DNA of 64,000 nt from Isoetes taiwanensis (lineage: Eukaryota > Streptophyta > Lycopodiopsida > Isoetales > Isoetaceae), in NCBI GenBank assembly GCA_021234155.1, contig JAJEKV010000110.1:2818338-2882337 (forward strand). Reading direction: 5' to 3'. Every line of letters begins with the position of its first letter. The stretch's first letter is position 1. A program made the position numbers and the translations under genes. The notes beneath the pieces are model-generated. The model made no database searches and was not told the origin of the DNA. It saw only the letters and a list, made by a program, of their open reading frames with translations. Shown here one piece after another: positions 1 to 18,771 of this stretch.

Positions 1-373
1 CCTCTTTTTGCCTTTTTTCTTGTTTTATAATTTTTAGGTTTTGTTACAAATTTTGTCTTTCCTTCATAAGATAAGTAAAATAAATTTGGCTAAATGTTTC
101 AATATGTGGCTTTTGCCAAGCCTTTTAATATTCAAATAATATTTAATCATCTGTAGGCGTGCGCTGACCATGCCGCCTTTTAAAATGACTCCCATAAGGG
201 TCGTCATTCTCGGAATCGCTGTCAGGCTCATGAAGTTGTCTCCCAACTTGTTCTTTTTTTTTTTCTTTTTGAAAGTAAGAGATGGTTTTATCATTAATTA
301 TAAATAGCAAAAAAACATGTTTGTGATATGAAAGCATGCTAAAAAGATAGAAATTTAGAACCAGTACAGAGCC

Positions 374-703
374 TCATAGTGTAACAGAACTATGATCCCT
401 TGAAGTTATCCAAAAATCTATGAAATGTATATGAAACATGAGTATAGATTCTTGAATATCATGTTCATCCAGCATGTCTAGCTGCTCCAGAAGATCAAAA
501 ACTTGTTCTTCAGTATTCACATATTCTGTCCCCTTATCAAACCTCACAAGGCTTGTTACACAATTGAAGTTTGGATATCTACCTGTGAATTGATTTCGTG
601 GGTAAATTTCCCCTACTGTCCAGATATCAGCATGCTTGGCTCCACTCAATCTCAAAGCATTGTGTTCTTCTTTGCTAATAGATGCAAACTCTAATGAAGG
701 CAA
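374..703 (-). pseudogene. Fragment of transposon-type protein with GAKHADIW motif
   Basis: An open frame of 109 codons holds GAKHADIWTVGEIYPR followed by TGRYPNFN and a valine-leucine-valine stretch. The same arrangement (GAKHADIW, then G-IYPR, TG-(F/Y)P-FN, LV-F) occurs in the N-terminal part of the transposase-like gene at 5173-8962, so both belong to one unnamed family. After the motif this copy goes into an acidic leucine-rich stretch and ends, without the long coiled coil of the other copy. It is probably a fragment of a related element or its N-terminal exon. I do not recognise the domain and assign no biochemical role. No TIR of the 3.2 kb type was seen next to it. Confidence 0.45.
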
Positions 704-802
704 GGTAATTCTAAATTGAACAATGGCAATGACAACAGCTAGCAGAAATTATCCCAGAAGATCCATTGTTCTTATGTATACTGAATTCAAAAGTTTCAGG
801 TG

Positions 803-970
803 TGGGAAATTCAAATTTGAACTACACTTCAAATTTCCGAGCACTTGCAACAAGGGAAATTCAAATTTGAAGTACAATTCAAAATTTTCCCAGCAAATGC
901 AATGAGATAAATTCAAATTTGAGCTACAATTCAAAATTTTCGAGCACTTACAATGAGGGAAATTTGAATT
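803..970. repeat. Tandem repeat, about 51 bp unit, ~3.3 copies
   Basis: Units start at about 804, 854, 905 and 957. Each begins GGGAAATTCAAATTTGA or a close variant and continues with a TACAATTCAAAATTTT-like stretch and a GAGCACTTRCAA stretch. The AT-rich core is itself palindromic. No coding potential is seen. Confidence 0.75.
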
Positions 971-2482
971 CAAACAATGCACTTCCACATGAACCCTAAA
1001 CCTTGGATCTCGAGTTCCAATTGTGCAGCTCCTGTCTTGGAAAATTCCCAGGCACCCAAACTGATTAGGGAGATCTCGGGGCGATCTCAGAGACACGCCC
1101 GAGATCTCACGAAGCGATTCCCTAAACCCTAATTGAGATTTGCTCTTCTCTCTCTAGAAATAACGTGGCCAAAAGGGATAGGTCTACGTTAGCTATATGG
1201 ACACACTTGGATTCTACATCTTGAGATCCCATATTTTCAGTAGTGGAACTAGGTAATCACATAGTTACTGTGGAACTAACTCACGAATGATACCAGCTGC
1301 CACATTTAATCTACCTGAAATTATATGGTCTACCTATAGAGTTCTATATGGTCAAGAGAAGTAATTTTTAGGAATTTCAAGGTCTTAATGGATGGCTTAC
1401 TGTGCTAAACAATGTGACAATAATAAATTCGCAATCAAGTGCCGCATGAAAAAATAGCCATGGGCCACATGTACAATGATTCCTTATATAAGGCAGTATA
1501 GTTTCTGTTCTTAAAAAATAGGAAGCTAATATTTCTGGGCTGAGGACAGCCCTGGGGTTGACACGTACATTTTTTCTTCATTTTTAAATCTTTAAAAAAA
1601 ATATTGTATGGTCGACACGTGAATCTTCCCCTTTTCTTGCTCTGCAAGCAATCCATTCTTGCACTATTCCGACGTCCGCCATAGCCAGACCTGTGCTTGC
1701 CCCTGCATACAAAACTCCGGCGCCATTGCAGTCCACAAGGCATTTCTATGGACCAATGCAGCCATGCATTTCTGTGGATGCTGCGGTTTAGGTAATCCAG
1801 GACCGGAAGAAAATTGGCGGCCAAGATCTTGATCCCGCTTCTCCTTTTCCCACCGTGTTAATTGGAGCGGCTTCCTCCTGTTTCTTCTGTGAGATCGGAA
1901 TGTTTCTGATAGGATCAGAATGCTCTTCCATCTCTGCATCAAATCATCCAACTGCACCAAATTCTCTGACGACATCAAATACGGCTGCATCAAATCCTCA
2001 AATGCATCAGGTTAACAGTTTCTATGCACTCTTGGGCTTTCATGCTGGTTCTTGTGCCGCTCGTGTGCTTCTTGTGTTGTAGATAAGGAGGCCAACATCT
2101 TTGCCATCTTTCTTTCTATTCCATATTTTCTGTTGCTTCTTGCCCTTTAAAACAGCTTCTAGATCGTGCTTTTCCTTCCAAACCCTCTTTTCTACTTTCC
2201 TTACGACGTTCTATATGGTGCGCCCTTTTCTGCTTTTGAAGCAAAGGCCAAATGCCTTCACTGAATTGCACAGGTTCATCGAGTTTTCTAATGTCTGATT
2301 CAAGCATTTCAAAGCAATCTTGAGAACTTATAACGCCTGGGGCAGTACAGTTCAAGAATTGTCCTGTTTTTTCATGTTAAATCTTAATGTTTGACAGCTC
2401 AGGCGAACAAGGATGTCTTTTCTGCCAAAGCTCAGGAAACATACTTTGCAGAGGAACTGGAAAGGGAAAACAAAGAATATCT
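971..2482. other. No supported gene; upstream region of ATG12
   Basis: Open frames here on both strands have no recognisable protein signature. The 40 bases from about 1439 (TGCCGCATGAAAAA then a GGCCACATGTACAAT stretch) recur in diverged form at about 10783, so part of this stretch is dispersed repeat. The promoter and 5' UTR of the ATG12-like gene should lie here, but I could not fix a TATA box or start site. Confidence 0.4.
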
Positions 2483-10038
<7,556 letters not shown>

Positions 10039-10258
10039 AAGGACCATTGGTCATCCTAGTATTTATAGTTGGAATCTAGAGAATAGGGTTCAGTGAAACG
10101 TGTTGATGTTTGAGGCTCTTTAAAGCATAAAAAAAGAAGCTGTTATTTACAGCCTTCTACCATGTTATTTTTAGAAAAGGCGGTTACTTTAGATTGTCGC
10201 TCATTACTTGAGAAAATGTAGGTTCAGGTCATCTACTTTCTAAAATATGTAGCCAGAT
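10039..10258. other. 3' flank of ATG12; no separate gene
   Basis: This follows the ATG12 stop codon and should contain its 3' UTR. No clear AATAAA was fixed in the first 200 bases. Sequence is AT-rich with no protein signature. Confidence 0.4.
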
Positions 10259-10424
10259 ACAATAAAGAGGAATGAGACAATAAAGAGGAATGTTCAGGCA
10301 CCCAAGGAGGTGAGAAATTGCATATTCAAAATGTGTATGTTCTGAAACATATAGATGTATAGACGGGACAATGAAGAGAAATGTTCGCGGCGGCCTTGGC
10401 CGCCGCGATAAATTTCTTGTAGTG
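10259..10424 (-). mobile_element. CACTA-type transposon terminus with GC palindrome
   Basis: The + strand ends TTTCTTGTAGTG at 10413-10424, which on the other strand is CACTACAAGAAA, the usual start of plant CACTA (En/Spm) elements. Inside lies a 22-base perfect GC palindrome at 10386-10407 (two 10-base arms around TT). Three subterminal direct repeats of the form ACAATRAAGAGRAATG start at about 10259, 10275 and 10369. No second CACTA end was found to the left, so this is a single or truncated end. Confidence 0.6.
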
Positions 10425-10429
10425 TCTAA

Positions 10430-10920
10430 ATAATCTTTAAGGTGGACCAAAGTATTTGGCCTTTATGCAAGGGTCATATTCCGTCTGATTTTTTTTTTTG
10501 TGTGGCAACTTTTTAGCAGCCATTGAATAGATGATATTTTTGAAGGGTATTAATAACTATGTGGACGCTCTATAGTTCTATGGGTTTGGGTGGGGGGAGT
10601 TTGGGTGGGGACATCTCATTGGATATATGTGCACACATCACAACTATATATTGCTTTTAAAATTCATGATGGCTTACTTACACAAGGGCATCTAAACTTC
10701 GATAAATTGCGTAGGAAACTTGTGTTAACTAAATGTCAACCACAAAATAATTAAATATTAACACAAATTCGAGATCGGGTTGCCGCACGAAAAACAGCCC
10801 TGGACCACATGTACAATACCATAGAGAATCTTTCAGGTGGACCAAAGCATCAGTTACTTTTACGTGGCAAAATGGCAGCCATCCAACAGATGATATTTCT
10901 GAAAGGTATTATTATTAGTA
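10430..10920. repeat. Two diverged copies of a dispersed repeat
   Basis: About 10434-10560 and 10826-10905 share the order AATCTTT-AGGTGGACCAAAG, a TGTGGCAA or CGTGGCAA block, GCAGCCAT and GATGATATTT(T/C)TGAA-GGTATTA. The stretch between them carries the TGCCGCACGAAAAA block also seen near 1439. No gene is seen. Confidence 0.6.
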
Positions 10921-11034
10921 TAAAGAAAATATATTAATTTAAGGGTAGGTCCACAAACGAATCATATGCTCCCAACGTGCCAAATGCACCAAACGCCAAC
11001 GAATATGATGGGAATCTAGGACCCCAATTTGGTC

Positions 11035-11042
11035 CTATAAAT
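11035..11042 (+). promoter_or_regulatory. TATA box of the 11.1 kb small gene
   Basis: CTATAAAT lies 67 bases before the proposed ATG at 11109, a fitting distance for a plant TATA box with a short 5' UTR. Confidence 0.55.
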
Positions 11043-11108
11043 CTCCCCTTCTAAGCTCCCAAGTTCTAAAATAAAAATTTGCCTTCATCAAGTTGTCTAC
11101 AGAAGAAT

Positions 11109-11477
11109 ATGAGCTCTCTTCTCCGCCCTTTTCCAGCAACCGCTTCAATCGCCTGCTCTGCTCAAGCTTCTCCTTCTCCTGCCTTGGCACCACATTCTGT
11201 GCCTTCATTAGAGCATCATGCAGCTCCTGATCCCAATATGCTTAAGATTATGCATCAATTAGATGCTCAAAGGGATTATTATCGCATCCGGCGCCCAGAA
11301 AAGCTGCCAGATCCAAATATGCTTAAGATTTTGCAGCAGATGAATGCTCATAGTGATTATCTTCGTATCCGTGCCAAGGATAATATGGCTCTACCATTCA
11401 TTAAAGTTGATGACAATCTTAATGCATCCTACCGTGTTCTCCATATAGCTAGTGACGAGACTTCGGCTCAGAATTAA
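11109..11477 (+). CDS. Small protein with internal DPNMLKI repeat, unknown function
   Basis: Single exon, 122 codons, starting at the first ATG after the TATA box (MSSLLRPFPATASIACSAQA). The first ~40 residues are rich in Ser, Ala and Pro with few acidic residues, like an organelle transit peptide. Two tandem units follow: DPNMLKIMHQLDAQRDYYRI and, about 30 residues on, DPNMLKILQQMNAHSDYLRI. The tail reads DNMALPFIKVDDNLNASYRV and ends SDETSAQN. The frame is intact, has upstream TATA and downstream AATAAA, and contains two matching coding repeats, all of which favour a real gene. I do not recognise the family. It could be a small plastid or mitochondrial protein; that is inference from composition only. 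Confidence 0.6.
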   Translation: MSSLLRPFPATASIACSAQASPSPALAPHSVPSLEHHAAPDPNMLKIMHQLDAQRDYYRIRRPEKLPDPNMLKILQQMNAHSDYLRIRAKDNMALPFIKVDDNLNASYRVLHIASDETSAQN

Positions 11478-11535
11478 AGCAGCCAATAAAGAGAGATTTT
11501 GATAAGCTTCTTTGTATTTTGTTTTGGAAATTTTG

Positions 11536-11541
11536 AATAAA
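11536..11541 (+). terminator. Polyadenylation signal for the 11.1 kb small gene
   Basis: AATAAA occurs 59 bases after the stop codon and is followed by T-rich and TTGTG-like sequence, as expected for a plant 3' end. Confidence 0.5.
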
Positions 11542-11599
11542 GCCATGTTTTCCACCTTGTGCAGGCAGACTAATTTGTCCAAAATAAACAATATATGTG

Positions 11600-13592
11600 T
11601 TTCTGTATGCAGTTGTTGCATATCCCTAAGCCAATTATTTCTGATATGAAGCTCTGATTTACACTATAATAAACATGCTCGTGCCCTGGGGTGACTATTT
11701 GGAAGGTAGACTAATTCATTCAACATATCTAGGTGGTGCACGAGCCATCTATTCAACACAATATGCAGGGAAGAACGAAAAAAATGAAAACATTTTGGGG
11801 GAATTGGGAAATCAACAAAAAGGCTGAAATTGTTCTTTGAAACTGGGATGTTGGTAGAAAAGCTGAAGATCTCTATAACAAGATTGGACAAATTTATAAA
11901 GGACAGGCGCAACACACAGCACTCGGATATTCTTTTTGACTAAGTTGGCTGTATCCAACCCATTCATCACAGCAGAAACAGAAATTCATCTCTGATAAAA
12001 GTGACCACCATCAGTTTGCAGTAACTAAGCTTTTTGGGTAAGACACATGGCCATGTTTAAACAGAGATGCAATACAAATAGGCAAGGCTATATATATGGA
12101 AGAGATCCTTATCTGTTGGAAGAGGCAAAGCAGCCAGCCAAGAGGTGCCCTCGTAGCCGAGATGAACGCTGGGCGAGATTTAGGGCTAATGTTACTTGCA
12201 GAAGAAACAGAACTTCCATTTATTACTTCCATTTCTTTAGACGTTTGCACAAACACGAGTTGAGACTTCCAAAATCATACTCAAGAGATAATTCGAGAAC
12301 CTTATTGCCTCCTTATTATTTTTCTGGGATTATTGGATCCCAAGACAATCCTATGAATATGCCAAATCTAACACCCACGTATAAGAGAGTGCTCCCATAC
12401 ACGTATTTATACACATACACATACATGACAATGCAGAACATATGCACCATTATACCAAGAAAACCGAACAGTTCATTATTGCACAACAGAGTTTCAAAAA
12501 TAACTTTGCTGCATCACACAGGCCAGAGTGGGCTTCCAAAGCAAACCACAGTGGGCTTCCTAAGCAAGAACAAAATCAAAGCACCATCTCTTAACTCATA
12601 TCACAAGTTGCGCCTATGAAATCCTGGCAACGGACATGGCTATGCCAAACGATATGAGGAATTGGCCACTAAAATTTGCCCCTACACAGAGCCCATTTAA
12701 ACAATCCGATTGACACTTGAGAGGATTTGTTGTAGCAGACAGAGGGCCGCTAAACAGAAGCGCATGAGAGATTCAAAAGCAAGGCTTCAAACTTCCAGAT
12801 TCAAGCAGAAGGCTTCAAACTTGCAGATTCATTCCCTAGCATGGAGATGTCTACATAAACAAACCACAAAGGCATCAGCGCCATAGCCTACATGCCAAAA
12901 CCGTCCACCTCTGCAACTCTCTAGAGCCTGTCCGAAAAAATCCGTCAGATATCAAAGAGCCGCAACCCAGAGCATAGCTGCAAGCGGGAACTACAGATCA
13001 AAGACGCAACTCCCTTCTCTGCTTTCTTCGCTCCCTGACCTCGCCTAATTCATCCTGCAATTCCGATCCACTTGGTAGGATCTGGCCGCTGGATATGTTC
13101 CGGCTTCCTTCCAGCAAAGGAGCACCACTGCTCTGGCCTCCATGCTCAGCAACACATGGCGATGCACTCGATTCTAAAACCATGGCTTCCAATTGAATAA
13201 AAATAAAACCCGCCCCCCTTTTCTGCCTAACCATTGCCAAAATCATAGTGAAGACATAATTTGGGAACCTTATGGCGCTATCTACGTTGCAGCCGCCTAA
13301 GATTTTTGTGCACGTGGAGAGCTTTAAAATTTCGATTCACAGTGAGGAAAATTCATGGAAATTCCACCACGTTCATGGATAGCATTGGGAAGTTACGAGC
13401 GCTTGAGGAAGTTTACTAATCGAATTGAAGAGAAAAAAACCCATTCAAGCAACCCTAACAGGCAATTCCTCCATTTGCGGCGATGATTAATTCTAATTGT
13501 TCCCAGACTGTTCCGCTTTTGGACAATGGCTCACGACATGCATCTTCCTCTCATGAGCACATTACTGTGATTGATGATGGCTCTCAGGCATA
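11600..13592. other. No supported gene
   Basis: Open frames of 190 codons (12047-12619, +) and 82 codons (12998-13246, -) have low-complexity or unremarkable composition and no family signature. A block around 12269-12310 (AAAATCATACTCAAGAGATA) recurs diverged at about 13240-13275, so part is repeat. A transcribed non-coding unit cannot be excluded. Confidence 0.4.
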
Positions 13593-13672
13593 GCTACACG
13601 GAACGGGAACTGGAACGGGAACGTGGACCCAAATTTGGGAACGGGAACGGATGGGAACGGGAACGTCCAACT
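13593..13672. repeat. GGGAACGGGAAC-rich stretch
   Basis: Six or more irregular copies of GGAACG or GGGAACG are packed into 80 bases in an otherwise AT-rich setting. It lies 300 bases from the end of the transposase-like gene on the - strand and may be part of that element's terminal region. Confidence 0.55.
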
Positions 13673-13966
13673 TTCGAATTTTCTAAAAGTGAAAACGGTT
13701 TTGGAGTTCCCTTTGCATATAGATTATAAGGTTTGCAAATTATAACCATCATTCAATTAAATTGGGATTATGTCTTAATTTTGGGATAAATTTTATATTG
13801 CACTTTTTTAGTAACTTTGTTAAATTCACTTTTTTAATAACTTTGTTGCCCTTAGACTAGAATAGACGTTAACATATAATCACACACGGGAATATAAATT
13901 CACACCTTAACTTCAAATTACAAACTTTTTATTAACTCAGAGAAAAGATACATAGTAACTGCTTTT

Positions 13967-16860
13967 TCATTTTTCCACTAGCATCCCCAAGGATATGAGA
14001 ACCTTATTCCTTACATCCTGAGGTATTGTAACTCTCGCTGTTTTACTAGGAATAGTTTTTGGAGTCCACGAGTACAATACGGTTTCAATGTCTAACCAAA
14101 GATCAGGATCACTTGGATTTCTCCTCCACCTCTTTGTCCAACAATCAATATCTTTCTTTATCGGTGACATTACTCAACCGATGTAATTGGACACCACCAT
14201 TCCACGCCAAGCACCTTATTGAATTTAACATCACCTTCTTCTTTGCAAATATCCGAGATAGTCCATCCCAACCACACCGGATAGGTCTCTAGATCTCGCC
14301 TTGGTTTTACTACTACAAATTGGTGGCACTCCACGCCAAGAGAAGGTTCATAACAATCCATGCCTAAATATTTTGGCCTATCCTTCTTAGGACCAACATA
14401 GTGTTTATCAGATTGAGGAGGAGCATATGCCTTCACAATGCTACTAATGGTACCATCATCTTCGTCAGCACCAGCTAATGTTTTCCACTTACTTTTAGGG
14501 AACCACCCTTCTAGCAGCTCTTCTGAGGATGTGTCTACCTCATCCAACAAGTTGATCACCTTCTTCCAATAATCTATCAATGCACGATTAGTGTCATCTG
14601 AATTAGTTTGCCAATGCTTGATGTAGTCATTGATGCCATCCTTAGTCAAGCCCAATTGCTTGACTTCTTCAGTTGGTTTTAGAGCTTTTGGTTGACCAGG
14701 AGGTATCATAGGCTTGCCATTTGCATCCCTGCGCCAAATTTCTGCCCCACCTCTCCACATCTCCTCTGAAGGTCTCATTTTCCATTGCATGATTGGAATC
14801 CCTTCTCTCACCCAAAAAGTGAATTGAAGAGGTCTAGAATGACCTTCCATGTCGAGAGCATAACCATCCACAAAACTCTTCCAATCAGGCACTTCTTCTA
14901 CGATAGATACTATAGGAGATGGATTTGTACATCCATGAAATATTTCCAATAGCCTGGGAAAGTTGGTAATCGTCTCATTGTCTCAATACATGACTATATT
15001 TTCCAAACAATGCATCCACATCCTCATGAGTATGTCAGGGCATTAGGAACCCCAAATTGACTCTTTCAAAAAATACCACAGCTGTTAAGTAGGATAGGAA
15101 AGAAAACATCCACCTGTTCTTATTTTGACCAGCACAATTATCTAGTTGCAAGAGGAGCTTTCTGGGCAGATCTCGAGGTTTAGCACGAGATGTTGAAGCT
15201 CCAACATGTTCATTAGGTCCATTCCTCCTAAATCTTGCCTTGCTAAACTTTTCAATACTATTAGGGGTTCCATCCAACAATGCACTATGTAGTGCCTGGC
15301 TAGCTGTAGGATCCTGTAGGTGACCATTGTAACCCTTCTCATAGTTTCTTAAACACCTCATGATACTCCCAATGTGAAAATCTGGACCATCACTCCACAA
15401 CTCTAAACTGAAATGGCCATAATAGGTCTGAGACTGCCCATGCAATATTGCCCAAGTCATTGAAATCTGCAAAGGGTATGATCTTCCACATGACTTAGGA
15501 ATGTACTTGAATTGTGGAAGACAAGTCTTCTGTTGGTCCATTTTATCATGTATAATACATAGATAGTTATTAGGTTCCATTGCAGATAAGGTCCTCCACA
15601 TCCAATAAGTTGATCTACATGATAGTTGATCTGTCATATGGTCCTTCATATGTTCCCTTATCTTTGCCCTTAGACTTGGTTGCACAGTCTTATCTAGTGT
15701 CTCCTTCAGCTTAGCACATAAATTGCACTTGGCAAAGTTGTTTGAAGTTGCTATGGTCACATGCTTGAAATGCTTATTCCATAGCCTACTAAAACTGGGC
15801 TGGGATATAGAGGCCACTCCAAGTTCTCGGCAATGCATTTATTTCCTCTAATATGCTCTTTGGGTACAATGGGATGGCAATCTCTTTTCAACAATAACTC
15901 TACCTGTTCATCCTTCTTACTCTTATGTGGCATGTTTTCGCATTGAAATCCACATATCTTTCAAATATTTCCTTTGCAAAGCTATAGTTCTGAGGTAGGC
16001 CTTACCAGGCCGGTGTTCCCATGCAATGCAATTTTACTACCATTTTCATGTCTCTTTTGCCGGTTATTGCCAAGAAGAGGTTGGAATTCCATGTATAGCC
16101 ATCCATGCTTTTGAACATATCCACTTTCCATTCAATGGGAATCTTTTTTTCTTTGATCTTTCATCCCGAATTGCATAGCCAAATATGGTGTACATGAAAT
16201 TCCTCCCGCTATCACACTTATGTTCTTGATATGTAGCTCTTTGCCGCCACCATCTCCTCTATTGTGAACATTCTAATACAGAGGCCCAACAACATTCACT
16301 TCCTCTAACCTTCATCAAGGCTTCAGGAGAACAATCATAATCGACTTGCATCTTTTGGTGGGATAATGTTTGAAAGTTGGAAGTGGCCTCTTGCTACACT
16401 TTGTGTGAACATTATTGACAATGGTTCTACATCTATAGGAAACGTGTAGTTCCCTCCGGTTGAATGTTGTCCCTAGGCCATGCAACAATAGTTGGAACCT
16501 CTAGTTGCTTCACACAAGCAAGGCATTCTTGTTTGCCTGAACCCTTTTCCTTCCAATTGTCATATAATTTTGAGATTGCCACACCTAACCTTTGTCCTCC
16601 CCTAATCTTTCATCATTCACTTTGCATTGATAGGATCTCGCTAGAACAATAATCCCTTCTCCCACGCCTCTCATTTGCATGCATGCGGGATCTTGACCTT
16701 TTGTTTTTCCAATCGACCCGAAAGTATAAAGTACAATTTCCTTTCCTTTGGCATCATCCTTTTCATTTGAGGTCTTTTCCTTTCCTTTGCCATCATCTTT
16801 GTCATCCTTGCCTTGATCACCATCATTGGGGGCCTTGGGGATTTAGCATTTTGCATGCCA
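13967..16860 (-). pseudogene. Decayed transposase-like gene (DNCAGQNKN / HTHEDVD type)
   Basis: Reading right to left: a Lys-rich stretch (about 16850-16690), then pieces such as SPEALMKVRGSECCWASV near 16320. A large block at 15838-15035 (267 codons) has FAKCNLCAKLKE (metal-binding-like), IIHDKMDQQKT and LLQLDNCAGQNKNRWMFSFL. A stop then falls inside the next motif: TGA at 15037-15035 sits where a glycine normally precedes HTHEDVDALFGKYS. Block 14949-14170 (259 codons) and 14170-13967 (ITxx then WTKRWRRNPSDPDLWLDIET) form the C-terminal part. The acidic residues in HDKMD, LDNC and HEDVD look like a DDE/D triad. From memory this matches the DUF7869-type transposon proteins of plants and oomycetes. 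At least three frame breaks mean it is dead. Confidence 0.65.
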
Positions 16861-16919
16861 TTGACCTAAAATGCATAAAACCTATAGTAAGTTAGCATAT
16901 CCAAATAACATCTCCCTAA

Positions 16920-17395
16920 CATGTTCTTAAATGAAAGTTAACCTTAATAATAACCTTATTAACCTATAATAACTTAATCTATAATAGTAATAAGTTAACC
17001 TATAATATATTAACTTATAATAACCTTAAATGTTGTAACCTTAGAAACAACTTTAAAGCTTATTATAGGTTAGCACTTTTAAGGTTAGAAGTTTTAAGGT
17101 TAAAACTTCTAACCTTCAATAAATATAACTTTAAAACTTCTAAAACTTAAAACTTCTAAATTCAAATTCATAAACTTTTAAACTTATAACCTTATTTATG
17201 AACTTAAAAATATTAACCTTAACTAATAACCTTAACTTATAAACCTTAAAACTATTAACTTTAACTTATTAACCTTAACTTATAACCTTAACTTATAACC
17301 TTAAAACTATTAACCTTAACTTATAACCTTAACTTATAACCTTAAAACTATTAACCTTAAATCTTATAACTTATAACCCTTGCAATAAATTTTGT
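16920..17395. repeat. AT-rich degenerate array of TTAACCTTAACTTATAACC units
   Basis: Irregular units of AACCTTAA, AACTTATAACC and AAACTATTAACC run for about 470 bases, denser to the right. The motif is not the plant telomere repeat TTTAGGG. Non-coding. Confidence 0.8.
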
Positions 17396-17399
17396 GGTT

Positions 17400-18010
17400 A
17401 TTATTATGTGAATTTTAATTTTTTAAAGCGGTTATTATTTCGATTTACTATCCCTTCCGAACTTTTTCCGCTTTTTGTCTCTCTTTTTCGAAGTTACATG
17501 CGCTTTTCGATCTTTTCTTTCGATCTTCTCTTCTGCTGCGCTTTCGAACTGTGCTTTTCGACCTATCTGCTTTTCTGGCTATCTATCTGCTTCAATCTGG
17601 CTATCTAGGCGCTTCAATCTGCTTCAATCTGCTTCAATCGGCTTCTATCTGTATTGTGTTCTTATTTTCGGCTTCTATCTGCTTTAAACTCGGCTTCTAT
17701 ATGCTTTAAACTCGGCTTTTCGAGCTTTTTCGGCTTCTACAATCATCTGCTTTAGGGTTTTCGGCTCAAAGGTGTTTTCGGCTCAAAGGTTTGTAGGCTT
17801 TTTTGGCTTTTTTGGTTTTTCGGCTCTCTACTTTGAATAACTTTGGTTTTTTGTGTTAAAGCTTCTCGGCTTCTCGGCTTCTCGGTTTCTTAAGGTTTCT
17901 TAAGGCTTCTCGGTTTCTCGGCTTCTCGAATCAAATCAACTCTTTTGGTTTCGGCTCGAAGGCAAAGGCTCAATTCTCGGGTACAGAACACAAATAGGTT
18001 AGTATTTCCT
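17400..18010. repeat. Pyrimidine-rich degenerate CTTCTCGG / CTTTTCGG repeats
   Basis: Short motifs such as GGCTTCTCGG, GCTTCAATCT and CGGCTTCTAT recur many times. The open frames here follow from this composition and are not evidence of genes. Confidence 0.7.
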
Positions 18011-18224
18011 GTTATTTACATAAAGTAGGTATTTTACATAAAGCATGTTATTTACTTTTACATGCATCAGTCCTAAACTGCCCTACCAGCTTCATATACA
18101 GATCCTGCTCTATGATTTTGTTCTGTGATCTTGCCTATATGATCTGTTCTTATTCTATTTCACTAGCTCTTCCTCTAGTGAAATACTATTTCTATTTCAC
18201 TAGCTCTAAAATAATGAAGTAAAT

Positions 18225-18420
18225 AACAAAGATCTATGATCTATCTGCTCTATGATCTTGCTCTATGATCTATGATCTATGATCTATCTGCTCTATGATC
18301 TATCTGCTCTATGATCTATGATCTATCTGCTCTATGATATATCTGCTCTATGATCTTGCTTATATGATTTTGTTGTATCTGCTCTTATTCTATTTCACTA
18401 GCTCTTCCTCTATCTGCTCT
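18225..18420. repeat. Tandem TCTATGATCTATCTGC-type repeat
   Basis: Units of CTATGATCTATCTG, ATGATCT and ATCTGCT are iterated from about 18232 to 18360. The TCTATTTCACTAGCTCTTCC block just before (about 18155) returns just after (about 18388). Confidence 0.8.
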
Positions 18421-18511
18421 AAATAATGAACTAAAACAATGAACTAAATATTGAACTAAAATAATGTATTCTGCATTATGCATTCTGTTAGAATAATATG
18501 TTAGAATGGGA

Positions 18512-18689
18512 GAAATCGCGCTTGGCGCATTTCTATTTTTGGTTTCCGATTTTACACTAGGTTATCAAAGCGCGCCAGGCGCATTTTTAGTTTGGCTTTT
18601 CTATTTCATACGGTTCTATACAAATCGCGCCAGGCACATGTGAAATAGATATGTGAAAAAAAACAAAGCAAACGCGCCTGACGCGTTTT
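18512..18689. repeat. Palindrome cluster 1 (four copies)
   Basis: Copies at 18512-18533, 18568-18589, 18622-18642 and 18670-18689 share the core CGCGCCWGGCGC with AAA and TTT flanks, with a few changes each. Spacing is about 50 bases. They lie just before the 18.77 kb open frame, in what looks like 5' or intronic sequence. Confidence 0.85.
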
Positions 18690-18771
18690 GAATTATGTAT
18701 GTTCAGAATCCTTCTAATGGGGAGAGTAATATATCATTTGCTAATTACTTAATTTCTCTCGTTCTAGTGCC

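Noticed and set aside
12047-12619. 190-codon + strand gene
   Set aside because: Low-complexity tail (Tyr/Thr repeats from an ACACATAC stretch), no motif, no splice or promoter support.
16920-17395. Interstitial telomere repeat
   Set aside because: Units are AACCTTAA and AACTTATAACC, irregular in length; no run of the plant telomere word TTTAGGG or its known variants.
17408-17687. Membrane protein frames
   Set aside because: Phe/Ser/Leu-rich translation follows directly from the pyrimidine-rich degenerate repeat.
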